64,000 nt of DNA from Tranquillimonas rosea (GTDB lineage: Bacteria > Pseudomonadota > Alphaproteobacteria > Rhodobacterales > Rhodobacteraceae): positions 124,001 through 188,000 of the forward strand of contig NZ_FOGU01000008.1 in the NCBI RefSeq assembly GCF_900111315.1, given 5' to 3'. Shown here piece after piece: positions 29,302-37,953 of this stretch. Numbering within the stretch: the stretch's first letter is position 1; every line of letters starts with the position of its first letter. Both the position numbers and the translations under genes were made by a program. The notes beneath the pieces were generated by a model that worked only from the letters and a program-made list of their open reading frames with translations, was not told the origin of the DNA and did no database searches.

Positions 29302-29335
29302 CGGCCTGGTCCTTCGTGGATCAGGCCGCCTTTTT
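29302..29335 (+). terminator. Strong intrinsic terminator far from any stop codon
   Basis: 11-bp stem (29302-29312 with 29318-29328, one G-T pair) with loop TTCGT, then CC and five T. It lies 177 nt after the nearest upstream stop codon on this strand, an unusual distance for this compact genome. Confidence 0.82.
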
Positions 29336-29471
29336 CGCCGACGGCGGAAAACTGGCGCGCGCGGCGGGGAATTGCCTACAGGTACGCAGAAGAATACTCT
29401 GTCATTGTAGACATTTGTGTGTCGGCACTAGGTTGCCTTTCGCAAACATCGACAAACGGAGACGATAGCTC

Positions 29472-29675
29472 ATGTCGCACAAGATCTGGATCCTCGGCGT
29501 GGGTGCCGCCATCGCCCTTTCGGCGTGCACCTACAACCCCGACCTCAACCGTGCCGCGGTCGGCGCGGGCGCCGGCGGTCTTGCCGCTGCTGCGACCGAC
29601 AACGATCCGGCCATCGGTGCGGCGCTCGGCGCCGGCGCCGGTGCGCTGTGCGACGACGTGGGTGCCTGCCGCTAA
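29472..29675 (+). CDS. Small glycine-zipper lipoprotein
   Basis: 67 residues. Lipoprotein signal MSHKIWILGVGAAIALSAC with lipobox LSAC, then a mature region that is almost wholly Gly/Ala: RAAVGAGAGGLAAAATDNDPAIGAALGAGAGALCDD. The GxxxG-type spacing would form a tightly packed helical hairpin of the kind seen in glycine-zipper outer-membrane lipoproteins. One extra cysteine pair (LCDDVGAC) sits at the C-terminus. Clear ribosome site (GGAGAC), its own terminator and a locally AT-rich upstream region (about 29370-29470) suggest a separate, possibly well-expressed unit. Confidence 0.82.
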   Translation: MSHKIWILGVGAAIALSACTYNPDLNRAAVGAGAGGLAAAATDNDPAIGAALGAGAGALCDDVGACR

Positions 29676-29726
29676 CGGTCGGTATTCCGGCGGTGGCCAT
29701 ACGGCCGCCCGCCACCTGTTTTCAGG

Positions 29727-29760
29727 AAATGGCGCGTCCCGCACGGGGCGCGCCATTTTT
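29727..29760 (+). terminator. Intrinsic terminator after the glycine-zipper lipoprotein
   Basis: Perfect 10-bp stem AAATGGCGCG / CGCGCCATTT (29727-29736 with 29749-29758), loop of 12, with a five-T run (29756-29760). Separates this gene from the pccA unit. Confidence 0.88.
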
Positions 29761-29804
29761 CGTGTATCCTGCCGCCCTGCGGTACCCCTGACGGAGAGAA
29801 TTGC

Positions 29805-29975
29805 ATGTTCGCCCGCCCCCTTGCCCTATTGCTGACACTGGCCGCGCTGACGGCCTGCGCGCCGAGCACCGCCCTGGAAGAGCCGCCGACCGGCGGTCTC
29901 GACGCCGCCGACAGTGCCGAGCGTCCCTGCGACGGAGTCGTTCCGCAGATGTGTCCCTACGATTACGAGCCGTGA
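29805..29975 (+). CDS. Tiny lipoprotein (56 residues) preceding pccA
   Basis: ATG at 29805 after GGAGAG. MFARPLALLLTLAALTACAPS is a textbook lipoprotein signal (lipobox LTAC). About 39 residues follow: an acidic, proline-containing linker and a short tail with two cysteines (RPCDGVVPQMCPYDYEP) that may close a small loop. It ends 33 bp before pccA and no terminator lies between, so it is probably in the pccA message. Function unknown. Confidence 0.75.
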   Translation: MFARPLALLLTLAALTACAPSTALEEPPTGGLDAADSAERPCDGVVPQMCPYDYEP

Positions 29976-30008
29976 TGACGAGCGACGATGCGGGACGGGG
30001 GAGCTGAG

Positions 30009-32009
30009 ATGTTCAAGAAGATACTGATCGCGAACCGGGGCGAGATCGCCTGCCGGGTCATCAGGACGGCGCGGGCCATGGGGATCGGCACCGTCGCCAT
30101 CTATTCCGACGCGGACCGGAACGCGCTGCACGTCGAGATGGCCGACGAGGCGGTGCATGTCGGGCCGGCGCCCGCCAACCAGTCCTACATCGTCATCGAC
30201 AACGTCCTGCGCGCGATCCGCGACAGCGGCGCGGAGGCGGTCCATCCCGGCTATGGCTTCCTGTCGGAGAACCCGAAATTCGCCGCCGCGCTGGAGGAGG
30301 AGGGCGTCGCCTTCATCGGGCCGCCCAAGGGCGCGATCGAGGCGATGGGCGACAAGATCACGTCCAAGAAGCTCGCCAAGGAGGCGGGCGTGAACACCGT
30401 GCCGGGCGTCATGGGGCTGATCGAGGACGCCGAGGAGGCGGTGCGCATCGCCTCCGAGATCGGCTATCCGGTGATGCTCAAGGCGAGCGCCGGCGGTGGC
30501 GGCAAGGGGATGCGCATCGCGTGGGACGACGAGGAGGCGCGCGAAGGCTTCCAGTCGTCCAAGAACGAGGCCGCGTCGAGCTTTGGCGACGACCGAATCT
30601 TCATCGAGAAGTTCGTCACCCAGCCGCGCCACATCGAGATCCAGGTGCTCTGCGACCAGCACGGCAACGGCATCTACCTGGGCGAGCGGGAATGTTCGAT
30701 CCAGCGCCGCAACCAGAAGGTTATCGAAGAGGCGCCGTCGCCGTTCCTCGACGCCGAGACGCGCGAGCGGATGGGCGAGCAGGCGGTCGTGCTGGCCAAG
30801 GCCGTGGGCTATACCAGCGCGGGGACGGTCGAGTTCATCGTGGACGGCGACAAGAACTTCTACTTCCTCGAGATGAACACCCGCCTGCAGGTGGAACACC
30901 CGGTGACCGAACTGATCACCGGCGTCGACTTGGTCGAGCAAATGATCCGCGTCGCGAACGGCGAGCCGCTGACGCTGCACCAGGAGGACGTCGAGCTGAA
31001 CGGCTGGGCGATCGAGAGCCGGCTCTATGCCGAGGATCCGTATCGCAACTTCCTGCCCTCGATCGGGCGGCTGACGCGCTACCGTCCGCCGCAAGAGGCG
31101 GTGACCGAGACCGCCATCGTCCGCAACGACACCGGCGTGTTCGAGGGCGGCGAGATCTCGATGTACTACGACCCGATGATCGCCAAGCTGTGCACCTGGG
31201 CGCCGTCCCGGTCCGAGGCGATCGAGGGGATGCGCGTGGCGCTCGACGCGTTCGAGCTCGAGGGGATCGGACACAACCTGCCGTTCCTGTCGGCGGTCAT
31301 GGATCACCCCCGGTTCGTCAGCGGCGACATCACCACCGCCTTCATCGGCGAAGAATACCCCGAGGGTTTCGCGGGCGCCGAGCTGGAACACACGCGCCTG
31401 CGCAAGGTCGCCGCGGCTGTGGCCGCGATGAACCGTGTCGCCGAGATCCGCCGTACACGCATTTCGGGACGGATGGACAATCACGAGCGCAAGGTCGGCA
31501 CCGACTGGGTCGTGACCGCCCAGGGCGCGCGCTTCGACGTCACCATCGACGCCGACCGCGAGGGCGCGACGGTGCATTTCGCCGATGGCAGCATCCACCG
31601 CGTCGCGTCGGACTGGCTGCCGGGGCAGCCGCTGGCCCGGCTCGACGTGGACGGCGAGCCGCTGGTGCTCAAGGTCGGGCGGATCACCGGCGGCTACCGT
31701 ATCCGCACCCGCGGCGCCGACCTGCGCGTCCACGTGCACGCGCCGCGCCAGGCCGAGCTGGCCGCCCTGATGCCCGAGAAACAGGCGGCGGACACGTCGA
31801 AGATGCTGCTGTGCCCGATGCCCGGCCTGATCGTGAAGATCGACGTCGAGCCGGGACAGGAGGTGCAGGAAGGTCAGCCGCTCTGCACGGTCGAGGCCAT
31901 GAAGATGGAGAACATCCTGCGGGCCGAGCGCCGGGCCGTCGTGTCCAAGATCAACGCCGGGCCGGGCGACAGCCTGGCGGTGGACGACGTCATCATGGAG
32001 TTCGAGTGA
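30009..32009 (+). CDS. pccA: Propionyl-CoA carboxylase, biotin-carrying (alpha) subunit
   Basis: 666 residues. It carboxylates its own biotin with bicarbonate and ATP, then delivers the carboxyl group to PccB. Domains in order are biotin carboxylase (about 1-450, with ILIANRGEIACRVIRT, KASAGGGGKGMRI, EMNTRLQVEHPVTE), the BT linker domain typical of alpha-subunits that bind PccB (about 490-590), and the biotin carrier domain with VEAMKMENIL, where Lys632 is biotinylated. The ATG at 30009 follows GGGAG and begins MFKKILIANRGE as in homologues. Co-directional with pccB but separated from it by five small genes. Confidence 0.96.
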   Translation: MFKKILIANRGEIACRVIRTARAMGIGTVAIYSDADRNALHVEMADEAVHVGPAPANQSYIVIDNVLRAIRDSGAEAVHPGYGFLSENPKFAAALEEEGVAFIGPPKGAIEAMGDKITSKKLAKEAGVNTVPGVMGLIEDAEEAVRIASEIGYPVMLKASAGGGGKGMRIAWDDEEAREGFQSSKNEAASSFGDDRIFIEKFVTQPRHIEIQVLCDQHGNGIYLGERECSIQRRNQKVIEEAPSPFLDAETRERMGEQAVVLAKAVGYTSAGTVEFIVDGDKNFYFLEMNTRLQVEHPVTELITGVDLVEQMIRVANGEPLTLHQEDVELNGWAIESRLYAEDPYRNFLPSIGRLTRYRPPQEAVTETAIVRNDTGVFEGGEISMYYDPMIAKLCTWAPSRSEAIEGMRVALDAFELEGIGHNLPFLSAVMDHPRFVSGDITTAFIGEEYPEGFAGAELEHTRLRKVAAAVAAMNRVAEIRRTRISGRMDNHERKVGTDWVVTAQGARFDVTIDADREGATVHFADGSIHRVASDWLPGQPLARLDVDGEPLVLKVGRITGGYRIRTRGADLRVHVHAPRQAELAALMPEKQAADTSKMLLCPMPGLIVKIDVEPGQEVQEGQPLCTVEAMKMENILRAERRAVVSKINAGPGDSLAVDDVIMEFE

Positions 32010-32063
32010 GGCGATGATGCGCGGGTCAGGGCAACGCCGGGAGGGTCGCGCGCCGTGGGCGTG

Positions 32064-32552
32064 TCAGCCGCCGGGCTTGTTCGCGTCGCGGAGCTCCTGC
32101 CGGCGCAGAGGCGACTTGTCGATCGATCGGGTGATCTCGCGCACGTTCCAGGGGAAGGGCTTGCGGAGTTTGACGCCGCCATCCTTGCCGACCATCGCGA
32201 ACATGAACCCGCGCGGCCGCAGCGCCTGCCGCGCGTCGCTCTCGCCGGCTGGATCGGTGTCGGTGATGACGACCACGTCCCGGTCGGCGAGGGACTGCGG
32301 ATCCTCGCGCAGGAGGTTCAGCTGCTCGCGGAAGTTGGGGTTGTTCGGGCTGTCGGAAAACACGACCAGCGGCCGCGCGATCCAGCGGAACGCCTCCAGA
32401 TCGACCTCGGCGGCATCGAAGAACTGGGTCGGGTCGGCCTGCCAGGCCTCGACCGGATCGAAGGAGTCGGTGCTCTCGATCGTGCCGGCGTCCTGCGCGG
32501 CCGCCGGCGAGATGAGGCTCAGGCCCAGTAGAAGCGTGAGAAGCGTGCGCAT
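32064..32552 (-). CDS. DUF4174-type exported protein
   Basis: 162 residues. Sec signal [19 protein letters not shown] with cleavage before QDAGT. The mature protein has [38 protein letters not shown] and [41 protein letters not shown]. This is the DUF4174 pattern, with a thioredoxin-like outline but no CxxC active site. The one gene on the minus strand between pccA and the mutase, convergent with pccA. Function unknown; the family is common in Rhodobacteraceae. Confidence 0.85.
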   Translation of the reverse strand: MRTLLTLLLGLSLISPAAAQDAGTIESTDSFDPVEAWQADPTQFFDAAEVDLEAFRWIARPLVVFSDSPNNPNFREQLNLLREDPQSLADRDVVVITDTDPAGESDARQALRPRGFMFAMVGKDGGVKLRKPFPWNVREITRSIDKSPLRRQELRDANKPGG

Positions 32553-32648
32553 GATCCCTCCTGTTCAACGGGATATAAGACGGATCGCAATGAAAACGAA
32601 GGGTGGTGCGGGCTTCGGCCGCGCCTCGGGTCGAATGGAGGAGACGGC

Positions 32649-34769
32649 ATGAGCGAGTGGGAACGCCTGGCCGAAAAGGAGCTGAAGGGGCGGTCGCCGG
32701 ACGAGCTGACCTGGCACACGGCCGAGGGCATCTCGGTCAAGCCGGTGCACGGCCCCGAGGATGCCGAGGGGCTGGACCACACCGGCGCGATGCCGGGCCT
32801 GCCGCCCTATACGCGCGGACCGCGCGCGACGATGTACGCGGGCCGGCCCTGGACGATCCGGCAATATGCCGGGTTCTCGACCGCCGAGGAATCGAACGCC
32901 TTCTACCGGCGCGCGCTGGCGGCCGGGCAGCAGGGGGTGTCGGTGGCCTTCGACCTGGCGACGCACCGGGGCTATGACAGCGACCATCCGCGCGTCGAGG
33001 GTGACGTGGGCAAGGCCGGCGTCGCCATCGACTCGGTCGAGGACATGAAGATCCTGTTCGACGGCATACCGCTGGGCGAGGTCTCGGTGTCGATGACGAT
33101 GAACGGCGCGGTGATCCCGGTGCTCGCCTCGTTCATCGTCGCCGGCGAAGAGCAGGGCGTCGACCGGGCGCAGCTGTCGGGGACCATCCAGAACGACATT
33201 CTCAAGGAGTTCATGGTCCGCAACACCTATATCTATCCGCCCGAGCCATCGATGCGGATCGTGAGCGACATCATTCAGTACACCTCCGAAGAGATGCCGC
33301 GATTCAACTCGATCTCGATCAGCGGCTACCACATGCAGGAGGCCGGCGCGAACCTCGTGCAGGAGCTGGCCTTCACCCTGGCGGACGGCAAGGAATACGT
33401 GAAGGCCGCCGTGGGGCGGGGCCTGAACGTGGATTCCTTCGCGCCGCGGCTGTCGTTCTTCTTCGCCATCGGCATGAACTTCTTCATGGAGGCGGCCAAG
33501 CTGCGTGCAGCACGCTTCCTGTGGCACGAGATCATGCAGGAGTTCGGCCCCGAGAAACCGCAGAGCTCGATGTTGCGGACCCATTGCCAGACCTCCGGCG
33601 TGTCGCTGGCCGAGCAGGACCCCTACAACAACGTCGTGCGCACCGCCTACGAGGCGATGAGCGCGGTGCTGGGCGGGACGCAATCGCTGCACACCAACTC
33701 GTTCGACGAGGCCATCGGCCTGCCGACCGACTTCTCGTCCCGGATCGCGCGGAACACCCAGCTTATCCTGCAGAACGAGACCGGCGTGACCAACGTCGTC
33801 GATCCGCTCGCCGGCTCGTACTATGTCGAAAGGCTGACAGCGGACCTGATCGACAAGGCCCGCGACCTGATGCGCGAGGTCGACGAACTGGGCGGCATGA
33901 CCAAGGCCGTCGCCAGCGGCATGCCCAAGCTGCGGATCGAAGAGGCCGCCGCGCGCAAGCAGGCTGCGATTGACCGCGGCGACGAGGTGATCGTCGGCGT
34001 CAACAAGTGGCGGCTCGAGACCGAGCAGGATATCGACATCCTCGATATCGACACGGCAAAGATCCAGGACGGCCAGACGGCCAAGCTGAACGCGATGCGG
34101 GCGTCACGGGACCAGGCCGCCTGCGACGCCGCGCTGGCGGCGCTGGAAGAGGGCGCGCGCTCGGGCGAGGGCAACCTGCTCGCCCTTGCGGTCGAGGCGG
34201 CGCGCGCGCGTGCCAGCGTGGGAGAGATCAGCATGGCGATGGAAAATGCGTTCGGGCGGCACCGGGCCGAGGTCAAGACGCTCGCCGGTGTCTACGGCGC
34301 CGCCTACGAGGGCGACGAGGGCTTCGCCGCGATCCAGAAGGACGTCGAAGCCTTCGCCGAGGAAGAGGGCCGTCGCCCTCGGATGCTGGTGGTGAAGATG
34401 GGCCAGGATGGTCACGACCGCGGCGCCAAGGTGATCGCCACGGCCTTTGCCGATATCGGCTTCGATGTGGATGTCGGACCGCTGTTCCAGACCCCTGCCG
34501 AGGCGGCGCAGAACGCCGTCGACAACGATGTGCACGTCATCGGCATCTCGTCGCAGGCGGCGGGCCACAAGACGCTGGCGCCCAAGCTGATCGCCGCCCT
34601 GAAGGAGGCCGACGCCGAGGACATCATCGTGATCTGCGGCGGTGTCATCCCGCAGCAGGATTACGACTTTCTGCGCAAGGCCGGGGTCAAGGCGATCTTC
34701 GGGCCGGGCACCAACATCCCGGCGGCGGCGCAGGACATCCTGCGCCTGATCCGCGAGGCGCGGGGCTAG
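32649..34769 (+). CDS. mcm: Methylmalonyl-CoA mutase
   Basis: 706 residues, homodimer-type (fused) enzyme. It converts (R)-methylmalonyl-CoA to succinyl-CoA with adenosylcobalamin. The N-terminal TIM barrel holds [47 protein letters not shown], and [13 protein letters not shown]; the large middle has [12 protein letters not shown] and [15 protein letters not shown]. The C-terminal cobalamin domain has [22 protein letters not shown] with the cobalt-ligand histidine at about residue 589, and [14 protein letters not shown]. Complete and normal length. The epimerase and the G-protein chaperone (MeaB) that complete the pathway are not in this window. Confidence 0.97.
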   Translation: MSEWERLAEKELKGRSPDELTWHTAEGISVKPVHGPEDAEGLDHTGAMPGLPPYTRGPRATMYAGRPWTIRQYAGFSTAEESNAFYRRALAAGQQGVSVAFDLATHRGYDSDHPRVEGDVGKAGVAIDSVEDMKILFDGIPLGEVSVSMTMNGAVIPVLASFIVAGEEQGVDRAQLSGTIQNDILKEFMVRNTYIYPPEPSMRIVSDIIQYTSEEMPRFNSISISGYHMQEAGANLVQELAFTLADGKEYVKAAVGRGLNVDSFAPRLSFFFAIGMNFFMEAAKLRAARFLWHEIMQEFGPEKPQSSMLRTHCQTSGVSLAEQDPYNNVVRTAYEAMSAVLGGTQSLHTNSFDEAIGLPTDFSSRIARNTQLILQNETGVTNVVDPLAGSYYVERLTADLIDKARDLMREVDELGGMTKAVASGMPKLRIEEAAARKQAAIDRGDEVIVGVNKWRLETEQDIDILDIDTAKIQDGQTAKLNAMRASRDQAACDAALAALEEGARSGEGNLLALAVEAARARASVGEISMAMENAFGRHRAEVKTLAGVYGAAYEGDEGFAAIQKDVEAFAEEEGRRPRMLVVKMGQDGHDRGAKVIATAFADIGFDVDVGPLFQTPAEAAQNAVDNDVHVIGISSQAAGHKTLAPKLIAALKEADAEDIIVICGGVIPQQDYDFLRKAGVKAIFGPGTNIPAAAQDILRLIREARG

Positions 34770-34773
34770 GCCC

Positions 34774-35271
34774 ATGCCGGCATCTCCGATCCGGTCGGCG
34801 CGTCCCGCGGACGTGCCGGCGATCCTGTCGATCTGGAACCCGATCATCCGCGACACCGCGATCACCTTCAACGCGACCGAGAAGTCCGAGGCCGAGGTCG
34901 CCGCGCTGATCTCCGAGCGGGCGGCGGCTGGACATGCGCTGCTTGTGGCCGAAGGGGCAGGGCGGGTCATCGGCTTTGGCGGCTATGGTCAGTTCCGCGG
35001 CGGCGTCGGCTATGGGCGCACGATGGAGCACACGCTGCTCTTCGCGCCCGAGGCGCGCGGGGCAGGCCTGGGACGCGCGATGATCCAGGCGCTGTGCGCC
35101 CATGCGCGTGAGACCGGCGCACACAGCCTGATCGCGGGCGTCAGCGCCGAGAATCCCGGCGGCCGCGCCTTTCACCGGGCGACCGGCTTTGCCGAGATCG
35201 CCACGCTGCCCGAAGTGGGGTTCAAGTTCGGGCGCTACATGGACCTGCACCTGATGCAGAGAATGCTGTGA
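34774..35271 (+). CDS. GNAT acetyltransferase (phosphinothricin acetyltransferase-like)
   Basis: 165 residues. The fold markers are SIWNPIIRDTAITFNATEKS at the N-terminus, VIGFGGYGQFRGGVGY, the acetyl-CoA loop LFAPEARGAGLGRAMIQALCAHA (R/Q-x-x-G-x-G/A), and AGVSAENPGGRAFHRATGFAEIATLPEVGFKFGRYMDLHLMQR. The N-terminal and C-terminal patterns are those of the Pat/YncA group, which acetylate phosphinothricin, methionine sulfone/sulfoximine or similar amino acid analogues. Begins 4 bp after the mutase stop, so probably co-transcribed. Substrate unproven. Confidence 0.88.
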   Translation: MPASPIRSARPADVPAILSIWNPIIRDTAITFNATEKSEAEVAALISERAAAGHALLVAEGAGRVIGFGGYGQFRGGVGYGRTMEHTLLFAPEARGAGLGRAMIQALCAHARETGAHSLIAGVSAENPGGRAFHRATGFAEIATLPEVGFKFGRYMDLHLMQRML

Positions 35272-35326
35272 AACGATCTTGTCGGCGGTGACTGACAATC
35301 CCGATCGGCCACGCTAGAAGGCCCCC

Positions 35327-36007
35327 ATGTCGATCTGGACCCGCATCGCCGACGCCATCTCCGCCCTTACGTCAGGTGAGGGGCTGTCGTCCGTCTTCGA
35401 ACGCCTGCGCACGCCGCCCGAACGCAGTGTCGGCTTCGCCATCGCGGTGATCGCGCTTGGTGCCAAGATGGCCAAGGCGGACGGGCAGGTCACGCGGAAC
35501 GAGGTGACCGCCTTCCGCGAGGTCTTCGACATCCCCCGGCGCGAAGAGCGCAACGCGGCGCGGCTCTTCAACCTTGCACGGCAGGACGTGGCGGGGTTCG
35601 AGGAATATGCCGGCCGCATCAGGCGCATGTATACCGCGGGCGATCCGGTGCTGGCCGACCTGATGGAGGGGCTTTTCCACATCGCCGTGGCCGACGGCCG
35701 CTATCATCCCGACGAGGACGACTTCCTGCACCGGGTGGCGCAGATATTCGAGCTGGACGAGGCGCAGTTCAAGCGCCTGCGGGCCCGGTTCGTGCCCGGT
35801 GGCGATCCCGACCCCTACGAGGTGCTCGGCGTCTCGCCGGACGCCCCGATGGACGAGATCCGCAAGGTGTGGCGGCGGGCGGTGCGCGACAGTCATCCCG
35901 ACACGATGATCGCCCGCGGCGTGCCCGAAGAGGCCGTGCGCATGGCCGAGAACCGGATGATCGCCATCAACCGCGCCTGGGAAGATATTTCCGCCGCCCG
36001 GCACTAG
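35327..36007 (+). CDS. TerB plus J-domain protein (DjlA-like)
   Basis: 226 residues. The N-terminal two thirds (about 35-150) is a TerB/DjlA-type helical domain with ALGAKMAKADGQVTRNEVTAFREVF and GLFHIAVADGRYHPDEDDFLHRVAQIF, two acidic metal-binding style repeats. The C-terminus (about 163-226) is a J domain with DPYEVLGVSPDAPMDEIRKVWRRAVRDSHPDTMIARG, including the HPD tripeptide that stimulates DnaK ATPase. No strongly hydrophobic membrane anchor precedes it, unlike E. coli DjlA, so it may be soluble. A chaperone-regulator role is inferred from the HPD motif. Confidence 0.9.
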   Translation: MSIWTRIADAISALTSGEGLSSVFERLRTPPERSVGFAIAVIALGAKMAKADGQVTRNEVTAFREVFDIPRREERNAARLFNLARQDVAGFEEYAGRIRRMYTAGDPVLADLMEGLFHIAVADGRYHPDEDDFLHRVAQIFELDEAQFKRLRARFVPGGDPDPYEVLGVSPDAPMDEIRKVWRRAVRDSHPDTMIARGVPEEAVRMAENRMIAINRAWEDISAARH

Positions 36008-36051
36008 CGCGGGCTCTGTGCACCGGACGCGCGCATCCTATATTCCCTAGC

Positions 36052-36360
36052 ATGAGACGCATGCTGTTCGCCGCCATGATCGCTACCGCGTCGCTGACCC
36101 CGGCGACCGCGCAGGAGGGCGACATAGAAGAGGGCGCCTCGCTGCTCGAACGCGGGGCGCTGATGCTGCTGCGCGGGCTTATGGACGAATTGCAGCCCGC
36201 GATGCGCGACATGGTCGATGCGCTGCAGGGCCTCGATATCGACGACCTCAGCCTCTATCACGCGCCCGAGGTGATGCCGAACGGCGACATCATCATCCGG
36301 CGGCGCGAGGATGCTCCGCCGCCCGAGAGCGCGCCCGAAAACAACGAGATCGAGCTCTAG
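36052..36360 (+). CDS. Small exported protein, 102 residues
   Basis: Sec signal MRRMLFAAMIATASLTPATA with cleavage before QEGDIEEG. The mature part is one amphipathic helical region (LLERGALMLLRGLMDELQPAMRDMVDALQGLDIDDLSLY) followed by APEVMPNGDIIIRRREDAPPP and an acidic, disordered tail. I recognise the pattern as common in Rhodobacteraceae, but no function is known. The stop is 3 bp from the ppx stop (convergent). Confidence 0.78.
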   Translation: MRRMLFAAMIATASLTPATAQEGDIEEGASLLERGALMLLRGLMDELQPAMRDMVDALQGLDIDDLSLYHAPEVMPNGDIIIRRREDAPPPESAPENNEIEL

Positions 36361-36363
36361 ACG

Positions 36364-37902
36364 CTAGTCGCGGGTGACGACCGGCTCTGCCTGCAAGGCG
36401 GTGGCGAGCGCCTTGAACCGCGCCTCTGCGACCTCTCCGAACAGGTCCGACGCGGCCGGTGTCAGGGTCAGCTGAAGGCGGCTCTTCTTCGGCGTCCAAG
36501 TGAGGCGGCCCAGCGAATCCGGCGTCTCGGCCGAGAACATCGCGCCAAACCGCATCGCCCGGCCCAGGATCTCGGCCCGCTTGACTTCGTTCTCGCTCAG
36601 GATGCCGAGGAAATCGTCGAACCGCTTGGACCGCCCGTTTTTGTAGCGGTGCATCAGCGCCAGCCCGAGGAAGATGCGCTCGGGGTGGGTCAGGCCGCCG
36701 AGATTGGCCCGCGTCGCGTTGTCGAAGCACGCTTCGTGGCGATAGTCGGGGTGCGCACGCCAGCTGACATCGTGCAGCAGGCAGGCCGCGCGGACGATAC
36801 GCAACCGCTCGTGCGGCTCGCCCGCGAAGATCGGCAACACGAAATTGTAGAGCGCCCGTCCGAAGCCCGGCAGGCGCGAATCCTTGCGCTCCTGGAACCG
36901 GCACGCCTCGATCAGCGGGTCGCGGTCGCGCAGTTCGGGGCTCATCTGCTCGTACAGCATGCCCTCGCGGATGCCGTAGGACGAGACCGCGATCTCCTTG
37001 GGCTTGAACACGCGCACCAGTTCCGAAAGCACCTGGCTGGCCAGCGGCACCAGCGCCATCCGCGCCTCGCCGATGCCGGTGCCCGAGCGGAGCGCGGCGG
37101 TGTCCTGGCCGGCGATCCACTTGACCGTCTCGCGAACGTCCGCCGGCGTCATCCGGTATTCGTGCAGCACGTGAAGCGGATAGCCCCGCCGCTCCATGTC
37201 GAGCCGGGCAATGGCCCGCCACGACCCCCCGACTAGGAACAGGCGCTTGTGCGTCGTGCCCATCTTTTCGGCCAGCGCCTTGATCCGGGACTTGATTTCC
37301 TTCGTGACGGCCCTCTGGCCACCCTTGATCCCCTGCAGGCGGAAGGGGCCAAGCTCGGAGGTCACGCGCTTGCCAACGCCGCCGGCGCCGATCTGAGCCA
37401 GCTCCATCGACGAGCCGCCGATATCGCAGACCAGCCCCTCGGCCCCAGGCCAGCCCAGCAGCACGCCCTGCGCCGAAAGCCGCGCCTCCTCGGCGCCGTC
37501 GATCACCCACACCGGCACGCCGGTCTCGGTCTCGATGCGCTGGCGGAACTCGGGGCCGTCCTCGGCCTCGCGCATGGCGGCGGTGGCCACGGCGCTGAGC
37601 GGCTTGACCCCCATGCCCTCGGCGAGCTTGGCGAACCGCCGCATCGCGGCGAGCGCCCGCACCCGGCCCTCGGGGTTCAGGCGGCCGCTTTCGGCAAAGC
37701 CGGCGCCGAGCCCGCACATGACCTTCTCGTTGAAGAAGTACGCCGGGCTGCGGGCCGCGCCGTCGAACACCACCATCCGGACCGAGTTCGATCCGATGTC
37801 GATGACGCCGACGCGGCTTAGGGCGCGCGCCTTGGGATCATCGAAGAGGGGCCGGCCGAACGGGCCCCAATCCTCGGGGCCGCTCTGCGCGTGGTCGTCC
37901 AT
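36364..37902 (-). CDS. ppx: Exopolyphosphatase / Ppx-GppA family phosphatase
   Basis: 512 residues. The ASKHA-fold domains hold RVGVIDIGSNSVRMVVFDG (phosphate 1 loop), SAVATAAMREAEDGPEF, and VCDIGGSSMELAQIG (phosphate 2 loop). The C-terminal half has HD-type helices (LHDVSWRAHPDYRHE) and a final small domain. It hydrolyses polyphosphate or pppGpp. Located 51 bp downstream of ppk on the same strand, so the maker and degrader of polyphosphate are probably co-transcribed. Confidence 0.93.
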   Translation of the reverse strand: MDDHAQSGPEDWGPFGRPLFDDPKARALSRVGVIDIGSNSVRMVVFDGAARSPAYFFNEKVMCGLGAGFAESGRLNPEGRVRALAAMRRFAKLAEGMGVKPLSAVATAAMREAEDGPEFRQRIETETGVPVWVIDGAEEARLSAQGVLLGWPGAEGLVCDIGGSSMELAQIGAGGVGKRVTSELGPFRLQGIKGGQRAVTKEIKSRIKALAEKMGTTHKRLFLVGGSWRAIARLDMERRGYPLHVLHEYRMTPADVRETVKWIAGQDTAALRSGTGIGEARMALVPLASQVLSELVRVFKPKEIAVSSYGIREGMLYEQMSPELRDRDPLIEACRFQERKDSRLPGFGRALYNFVLPIFAGEPHERLRIVRAACLLHDVSWRAHPDYRHEACFDNATRANLGGLTHPERIFLGLALMHRYKNGRSKRFDDFLGILSENEVKRAEILGRAMRFGAMFSAETPDSLGRLTWTPKKSRLQLTLTPAASDLFGEVAEARFKALATALQAEPVVTRD

Positions 37903-37953
37903 TGCCTCACTCCCCTGGGGCGTTGCCTGAACCTACGCGGCGGCGCGGGCAGG

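Noticed and set aside
35978-36005. GATATTT string near the end of the J-domain gene as a fourth copy of the convergent-end element
   Set aside because: It lies in codons for the C-terminal EDISAARH of the J-domain protein, lacks the CTCCGG core and purine tail, and the next gene is co-directional.
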